The position numbers and the translations under genes were made by a program. Positions 6,339 through 9,643 of a stretch of 9,643 nucleotides of DNA are shown in pieces. This stretch comes from an uncultured Bacilli bacterium (GTDB taxonomy: Bacteria; Bacillota_I; Bacilli_A; RF39; UBA660). The notes beneath the pieces are model-generated. The model ran no database searches. It saw only the letters and a list, made by a program, of their open reading frames with translations, and was not told where the DNA came from. Each line of letters begins with the position of its first letter. The first letter of the stretch is position 1. The stretch is from the NCBI GenBank assembly GCA_910578855.1, contig CAJTRV010000045.1, forward strand, positions 1 to 9,643, written 5' to 3'.

Positions 6339-6396
6339 AAAAAATGAAATATTTCACCATGAAAGAAATGATGCATCAATCATGATTTCATTTTTT
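6339..6396. repeat. Long interrupted inverted repeat upstream of the cdaA promoter
   Basis: A perfect 12-base inverted repeat (AAAAAATGAAAT at 6339-6350, ATTTCATTTTTT at 6385-6396) is continued inwards by CATGA (6358-6362) and TCATG (6380-6384), with a 7-base bulge on one side. The apical loop holds the 10-base palindrome TGATGCATCA. The structure is flanked by T runs in both reading directions. It may be a backup bidirectional terminator behind the 6428 gene or an operator region for cdaA. Confidence 0.6.
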
Positions 6397-6410
6397 CACG
6401 CAATCATTAG

Positions 6411-6429
6411 AAAAAGAGCCGGAGCTCTT
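6411..6429 (-). terminator. Intrinsic terminator of the 6428-6931 gene, overlapping its stop codon
   Basis: On the minus strand AAGAGC pairs with GCTCTT around the tetraloop TCCG (UNCG class), followed by a T run. The first arm of the stem begins inside the TAA stop codon (6428-6430). Confidence 0.85.
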
Positions 6430-6931
6430 AAAATTTCCACAAATCTTCATCCGTTTCATTGGTTGGCGTCGTTGATTCTGACACCTGGGGCGCTACAGCG
6501 TCTCCAAATGGTTGCGAAAGATCTTCGCCCGTTTCCGTAATTACAGGATTCGTTGTTTGCTCTACTGCTTCATTCTTTAACGTTTCCTCTACTGCTGGAG
6601 CAGGATTCCACATATCATCTACTGGTAATGGTGCCGAATCAATCTTTGGTTCTGTCGAATTAGCGGTGATCTGACTAAAATCTAGTACCTCATCATGCAC
6701 TACATCAGATTCTGGGTTCGGTACTTCTGCTACCTCATTCCCAATCTCTTCAGTAGTTTGTTCCTGTTGCTCTGCTTTTCGTTTTTTCTTTTCTTTAAGA
6801 GGTTTTTCGGTGCTATCTTTCATATCCCCACTAATAAAATTTGTTTTTTCTGCTAGAAAACCAATAAGGGCCATTAATAAGACAACCCCGGCAATTCCAA
6901 ACCATAAATAATTATTTATAATAAAATCCAT
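6428..6931 (-). CDS. Hypothetical single-pass membrane protein with a long disordered acidic tail
   Basis: I do not recognise a characterised family. The 167-residue protein has an N-terminal membrane segment (about 8-27, NYLWFGIAGVVLLMALIGFLAEKT) whose only nearby positive charges follow it (KEKKKRKAE, 46-54). The positive-inside rule therefore suggests N-out, with the tail in the cytoplasm. Residues about 55-160 are rich in Glu, Asp, Thr, Pro and Ser with no predicted core, so probably disordered. Short acidic motifs recur: DDMW (105-108), TGEDL (133-137) and TDEDL followed by WKF at the very C-terminus (160-167). Such motifs often act as docking peptides. The start is supported by AGGAGG 7 bases upstream. 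It lies 58 bases after trmL, has its own promoter and is closed by a strong terminator. Confidence 0.82.
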   Translation of the reverse strand: MDFIINNYLWFGIAGVVLLMALIGFLAEKTNFISGDMKDSTEKPLKEKKKRKAEQQEQTTEEIGNEVAEVPNPESDVVHDEVLDFSQITANSTEPKIDSAPLPVDDMWNPAPAVEETLKNEAVEQTTNPVITETGEDLSQPFGDAVAPQVSESTTPTNETDEDLWKF

Positions 6932-6958
6932 TCCGATTCCTCCTACTCTTATAGTTCT

Positions 6959-6987
6959 ATCTTAACATTATTTTTCCTATTTTACAA
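6959..6987 (-). promoter_or_regulatory. Promoter of the 6428-6931 gene
   Basis: On the minus strand TTGTAA (6982-6987) and TAAGAT (6959-6964) are 17 bases apart, with TGT before the -10 box as an extended element. The start near 6952 gives a leader of about 21 bases. No terminator separates it from trmL, so read-through from the upstream genes is also likely. Confidence 0.5.
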
Positions 6988-6989
6988 TA

Positions 6990-7502
6990 CTATTCTTTGA
7001 TAAGATAATCTTCACCCTTAAACGGATCATAGTGTAACAAATTAGGATAATCTTGTTGCCTTAATACTTCAAACAGCATAATTGCCACACAATTAGATAA
7101 ATTTAACGCCCGAATATGTGAATTGATTGGAATTCGCATACAATGATCCAAATGATCTTTCAATAATTCCTTGGGAATCCCAGTACTTTCTTTTCCAAAA
7201 ATTAAATAGATATCCTGAGTCGTATCATGATAATCAAAAGAAGTATGGGGTTTTGTTCCATATCTCGTTAAAAAATAGTAATCGCCACCTTGATTTCGCT
7301 CCATAAAATCAGCAAAATTTTCATATACCTGATAATTGCAATGTTCGATGTAATTAACACCACTACGACGAAGTCGTTTCTCATCTAAAGAAAATCCCAA
7401 TGGTTTAATCAAGTGCAATTTCGCACCCGTTCCAGCACAGGTTCGCATAATATTCCCCGTATTTTGAGGTATTTCTGGTTCAAACAAAACAATATGAATC
7501 AT
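6990..7502 (-). CDS. trmL: TrmL-type tRNA (cytidine/uridine-34 2'-O)-methyltransferase (SPOUT family)
   Basis: TrmL uses S-adenosylmethionine to methylate the 2'-OH of the wobble base 34 in tRNA-Leu. The 170-residue protein, slightly longer than E. coli TrmL (157), is a stand-alone SPOUT domain with the trefoil-knot motifs in order. Motif 1 is EPEIPQNTGNIMRTCAGTG (N14, N17, R20), motif 2 is LIFGKESTGIP (about 100-110) and motif 3 is IPINSHIRALNLSNCVAIMLFE (about 124-145, with RALNLSN where RSLNLSN is more usual). LDEKRLRRSGVNY is also typical of the family. Members act as dimers. Its start codon overlaps the stop of the upstream gene by 4 nt (ATGA), so translation is probably coupled. No terminator follows it. 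Confidence 0.95.
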   Translation of the reverse strand: MIHIVLFEPEIPQNTGNIMRTCAGTGAKLHLIKPLGFSLDEKRLRRSGVNYIEHCNYQVYENFADFMERNQGGDYYFLTRYGTKPHTSFDYHDTTQDIYLIFGKESTGIPKELLKDHLDHCMRIPINSHIRALNLSNCVAIMLFEVLRQQDYPNLLHYDPFKGEDYLIKE

Positions 7503-8023
7503 GATTCAATCACTCCATTTTTATGAAAAAAATGTTCAACCTCGGAAATCGAAATTTCAGTATCATAAGTAATTAACACATCTTTTACCTTCCCTTCCTT
7601 TACAAATATCATATTAGGAAGATAATTTAAATTAATGTTTTTATTTTTTAACGATTGATCAAAATAGCGATTGACAATCTCTTCATAAAAACGATTTTCG
7701 GCTACTAGTGCAGTATTGACAAAAACAACTTCATTGGTTAAATCATATTTTAAAATTAATTTTTTTAATTCTTTTTCAAATGATTTTATCTGTTCATCGG
7801 TCGTTGAAAAATAGACAACAACATTAGGATTATCTAATAAGTAATTAGACAACTCTTCTTCTTTAACCTCGGATAATACTTCCGATATCACCGAATGATT
7901 TAACATCGCATCCTGTCTTTCTTGATACCAATTTGCTAAATAGCAAACAACAAATAGGGTTAAAGCTGACAACAATAATAATAAGTAATAGTTTTTTCTA
8001 GGAATTTCTCTCGTCTTAGCCAT
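7499..8023 (-). CDS. Membrane-anchored thioredoxin-like protein without the CxxC site
   Basis: The protein (174 residues from this start) has a short positive N-terminus, one membrane segment (about 12-31) and an extracytoplasmic domain that reads as a thioredoxin fold: a helix, then the strand NVVVYFSTTDEQIKSFEKEL, where TTDE stands at the place of the usual CxxC. Next come a strand VVFVNTALV, a helix, the loop YLPNMIFVKEGKV with a probable cis-proline (P136) and a C-terminal helix ending HFFHKNGVIES. The only cysteine is in the membrane segment, so disulfide chemistry is unlikely. Its ending resembles that of the lipoprotein at 9095-9529 (FAKNGYIKE), suggesting paralogy. The ATG at 8023 is preferred because GGAG lies 9 bases upstream; the in-frame ATG at 8038 would lie about 3 bases from the predicted transcript start. 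It overlaps trmL by 4 nt. Function is unknown. Confidence 0.78.
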   Translation of the reverse strand: MAKTREIPRKNYYLLLLLSALTLFVVCYLANWYQERQDAMLNHSVISEVLSEVKEEELSNYLLDNPNVVVYFSTTDEQIKSFEKELKKLILKYDLTNEVVFVNTALVAENRFYEEIVNRYFDQSLKNKNINLNYLPNMIFVKEGKVKDVLITYDTEISISEVEHFFHKNGVIES

Positions 8024-8032
8024 GTTATCATT

Positions 8033-8036
8033 CTCC
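8033..8036 (-). promoter_or_regulatory. Ribosome binding site favouring the ATG at 8023
   Basis: GGAG sits 9 bases before the ATG at 8023. The alternative ATG (8036-8038) overlaps it and has only AAAAGA before it. Confidence 0.5.
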
Positions 8037-8047
8037 ATTCTTTTATC

Positions 8048-8076
8048 ATCTTATCATATTTACTCCCGTTTTTCAA
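8048..8076 (-). promoter_or_regulatory. Promoter upstream of the thioredoxin-like gene and trmL
   Basis: On the minus strand TTGAAA (8071-8076) and TAAGAT (8048-8053) are 17 bases apart with TGA as an extended -10 element. The start near 8041 gives a leader of about 18 bases to the ATG at 8023. The AAA+ gene ends 33 bases upstream without a clear terminator, so this is probably an internal promoter of a longer operon. Confidence 0.6.
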
Positions 8077-8108
8077 TTAGCGAAATAAAAAAAGATAATA
8101 CAATTTAT

Positions 8109-9086
8109 TTATGAAAATGTATCATCTGTTTGATTGATTTCCTCCAGGGCCACCTCAGGTAATACAATCCCCTCGGCAATTGCTACTTGTTTAAATTTCT
8201 CACGAAACAACGCTAACTCTTTGATAATGGTATCCGGATAAATTCGTTTTGATGTTTTAATCGCCTGATAAACATCGAGAATAGTCACTCGATCAGAATT
8301 ACGAAACAATGCCTGTGAGAAAGCCTGGGTCAATACTGAAAAAGAAACATCTGGATACATAGCCGATAATCCATATACACGTTTAAATTCCGAAGTTGCA
8401 CTGACAATCGACTCCATAATAAGCCCTGATACATATTCATTATATCCAAACTTAATCCCTGTTTGTTTTTCAATTTTAGGGAGAGTTCCCATTAATATTT
8501 TAACAGTAGTTTCCTCATTAGGTTCTAAAATTTCAATCTTTTCAAATCGTCGAAGGAAAGCTCGATCTCGAACAATGTAGGTATTATACTCAATCGTCGT
8601 TGTTGCCCCAATTGCCTTAATTTCTCCCCGATCTAATCCCGCTTTAAGCATATTGGCTAGATCCATTGATTCTCCTTTACCAATTAAAGTATGAATCTCA
8701 TCGATAAAAAGAATTGTTTTTTGTAATTGTTTTAATTCGTTTACTAAATAGCTCATGATCATTTCTTCTTTTCCGTTGACCATCACCGATCCAACCAATG
8801 AGGCGGAATTTATTTTAATAACCCGATAACCTTGTAATGCATTAGGAACTTGTCCTCGCTGAATTAAATATGCGATTCCTTCGACAATAGCGGTCTTTCC
8901 AATTCCTGGTTTTCCAACCAATAATGCTGATTTTTCAGGTGTCAATAGCGTAATTATTGTCTTTTTTATTTCTTCATCACGCGCAATTGCCGGATTGGTC
9001 ACATAATTCTTAGCAGTTAAATCTTCCCCATAATAGGCAATTACACTAAATGCTGTATTCTCTGATTGATTCATTTCTTGTCCCAT
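8109..9086 (-). CDS. Stand-alone AAA+ ATPase related to the first ring (D1) of ClpB/ClpC
   Basis: The 325-residue protein aligns over its whole AAA+ part with the D1 module of ClpB/ClpC. It shows the YGEDLT lead-in (19-24), RDEEI (36-40), Walker A GKPGIGKT (58-65), GQVPNALQG, Walker B ILFIDEIHTLIG (125-136; D129, E130), MLKAGLDRGEIKAIGATT with the sensor-1 region (about 155-164), EYNTYI and the arginine-finger pair in FLRRFEKIEILEPNEET (R179, R180). The small lid domain follows. ClpB/ClpC proteins are about 800 residues; here the N-domain, coiled-coil M-domain and D2 ring are all missing, but there is no sign of truncation by frameshift. The pore-loop motif KYRG of D1 is replaced by MVNG (102-105), removing the substrate-gripping tyrosine. 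ATPase activity is likely; classical unfolding is doubtful. The start has AGGAG 7 bases upstream, overlapping the stop of the upstream lipoprotein gene 8 bases away. Confidence 0.87.
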   Translation of the reverse strand: MGQEMNQSENTAFSVIAYYGEDLTAKNYVTNPAIARDEEIKKTIITLLTPEKSALLVGKPGIGKTAIVEGIAYLIQRGQVPNALQGYRVIKINSASLVGSVMVNGKEEMIMSYLVNELKQLQKTILFIDEIHTLIGKGESMDLANMLKAGLDRGEIKAIGATTTIEYNTYIVRDRAFLRRFEKIEILEPNEETTVKILMGTLPKIEKQTGIKFGYNEYVSGLIMESIVSATSEFKRVYGLSAMYPDVSFSVLTQAFSQALFRNSDRVTILDVYQAIKTSKRIYPDTIIKELALFREKFKQVAIAEGIVLPEVALEEINQTDDTFS

Positions 9087-9094
9087 ATATGCTC

Positions 9095-9529
9095 CTATTC
9101 TTTGATATATCCATTTTTGGCAAAAATCTTTTTGATATAGTCAATATCCCGATCCCCAGAAATACTGTAGATTTGCTTATCATCGCCATTTTCTTTCAAT
9201 TTCCCATGTTCAATAAAAACAGTATATGGCGTCCCACTAAATGGGATATAACGTTCCAGCTGTTTACTTTCTTCCTCGGTCAATGCATAAATATCGATAT
9301 AGTAAACCTTTACTTGGTGAACTTTAATTACTGCTTCTAATTTTGGTTTATAACTCTGACAATGACTACATTGGCTAGAGCCGATAAACAAAACAAAATC
9401 CTCTTGTTGTTCAAATTTCTGATTCAACGTTTTAAAATCAATTTCTTGATAGGTTGTTAATTTTTGAAAACATCCTGTTGTCATCATGACTGTAAGAATG
9501 GTTGCCACTAAAATTGTAATTCTTTTCAT
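9095..9529 (-). CDS. Thioredoxin-like lipoprotein with an intact CxxC site
   Basis: The 144-residue protein has a lipoprotein signal with the lipid-modified cysteine at C20 (MTTGC) and then a thioredoxin fold (about 28-144). FVLFIGSSQCSHCQSYKP contains the redox pair C54-S-H-C57, YYIDIYALT is the next strand, and SGTPYTVF holds the cis-proline (P101). It should act on the outer face of the membrane in thiol-disulfide exchange, as a reductase or oxidase; the partner is not evident. The charged loop KENGDDKQIYSISGDRD is longer than in minimal thioredoxins. The start has GGAGGT 6 bases upstream. It is the first visible gene of a likely operon with the AAA+ ATPase, whose ribosome site overlaps its stop codon. 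Confidence 0.9.
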   Translation of the reverse strand: MKRITILVATILTVMMTTGCFQKLTTYQEIDFKTLNQKFEQQEDFVLFIGSSQCSHCQSYKPKLEAVIKVHQVKVYYIDIYALTEEESKQLERYIPFSGTPYTVFIEHGKLKENGDDKQIYSISGDRDIDYIKKIFAKNGYIKE

Positions 9530-9550
9530 ATCTTACCTCCAATTATGTTT

Positions 9551-9556
9551 ATTATA
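9551..9556 (-). promoter_or_regulatory. Likely -10 box of the lipoprotein-AAA+ operon
   Basis: A perfect TATAAT gives a start near 9544 and a leader of about 15 bases carrying GGAGGT. There is no good -35 box, only a 9-base A-tract (9571-9579 on the plus strand) at the place where one would be. Confidence 0.45.
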
Positions 9557-9591
9557 ACCCAATCATCATCAAAAAAAAAGAGTTTTATTAA

Positions 9592-9612
9592 GAGACTGCT
9601 GAAAAAGTAGTC
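9592..9612. repeat. Imperfect inverted repeat, possible insertion-sequence end at the window edge
   Basis: GACTGCT (9594-9600) and AGTAGTC (9606-9612) form a 7-bp hairpin with one G-T pair around GAAAA. GAGACTGCTGAAAAAGTAG resembles, from memory, terminal repeats of IS1182-like elements, which often begin GAGACTGTTGAAAAAGT. No transposase is visible because the window ends 31 bases later. A terminator for a gene beyond the edge is an alternative, but the T run is not adjacent to the stem. Confidence 0.35.
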
Positions 9613-9643
9613 AAAATTAAAACTGATATTTAGAAATAAAAAT

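Noticed and set aside
6259..6425. Possible c-di-AMP (ydaO-type) riboswitch in front of cdaA
   Set aside because: The predicted leader is about 39 bases, far too short, and no ydaO-like conserved core is seen; the long hairpin lies upstream of the promoter.
6459..6674. Plus-strand open frame of 71 codons opposite the disordered-tail gene
   Set aside because: The minus-strand frame has a perfect ribosome site, a membrane segment and a terminator; the plus frame is low-complexity antisense.
8085..8111. Possible terminator after the AAA+ gene (AAATAAA/TTTATTT)
   Set aside because: The stem would be only A-T pairs with a long loop and the T run lies inside it, so I do not count it as an intrinsic terminator.
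9050..9340. Plus-strand open frame of 96 codons opposite the AAA+ and lipoprotein genes
   Set aside because: It is antisense to a lipoprotein with intact lipobox and CxxC and lacks a ribosome site.

Overview
The window is AT-rich, gene-dense bacterial chromosome. Strong AGGAGG- and AGGTGA-type ribosome sites, a DUF402 phosphatase, a CtpA/B-type S41 protease, a CdaA/CdaR pair and lipoproteins with Gram-positive lipoboxes point to a low-GC Firmicute. The small compact genes, with TGG-coded Trp and TGA used as a stop (genetic code 11), fit Erysipelotrichia-like or neighbouring lineages best. That placement is an inference. No prophage, CRISPR array, rRNA or tRNA is visible inside the window. Ten of the eleven genes lie on the minus strand; only a small DUF378 membrane protein is on the plus strand.

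Layout from left to right. Positions 1-66 hold a strong promoter that fires leftwards out of the window, with phased A-tracts upstream like the UP elements of stable-RNA promoters. Then come four minus-strand genes in a row, most apparently transcribed alone: a DUF402 nucleotide phosphatase (199-732), an S41 processing protease (814-2067), a Cys-less thioredoxin-fold-like membrane protein (2172-2687) and a LolA-like lipoprotein (2745-3749). The DUF378 gene (3865-4071, +) converges on cdaR and shares a bidirectional terminator with it. cdaA-cdaR (6258 to 4098) make and regulate cyclic di-AMP; the genes overlap by 23 nt and glmM, their usual partner, is missing. A gap of about 150 bases upstream of cdaA holds its promoter and a long hairpin.

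The right third holds a membrane protein with a long disordered acidic tail (6428-6931), trmL (6990-7502), a membrane-anchored Cys-less thioredoxin-like protein (7499-8023), a single-ring ClpB/ClpC-type AAA+ ATPase (8109-9086) and a thioredoxin-like lipoprotein with an intact CSHC site (9095-9529). The last four are closely spaced (4-nt overlap, 85-nt gap, 8-nt gap) and no good terminator is seen between them. At the far right edge there is an imperfect inverted repeat resembling an insertion-sequence end.

The most distinctive content is the cell-envelope set: three membrane- or lipid-anchored thioredoxin-fold candidates, two of them without cysteines, and a stand-alone AAA+ ring whose substrate-gripping pore-loop tyrosine appears to be lost. 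Two of the thioredoxin-like genes flank the AAA+ gene directly. A genome-wide style is also visible: terminator stems begin within a few bases of, or inside, the stop codon of almost every transcription unit, and predicted 5' leaders are very short.
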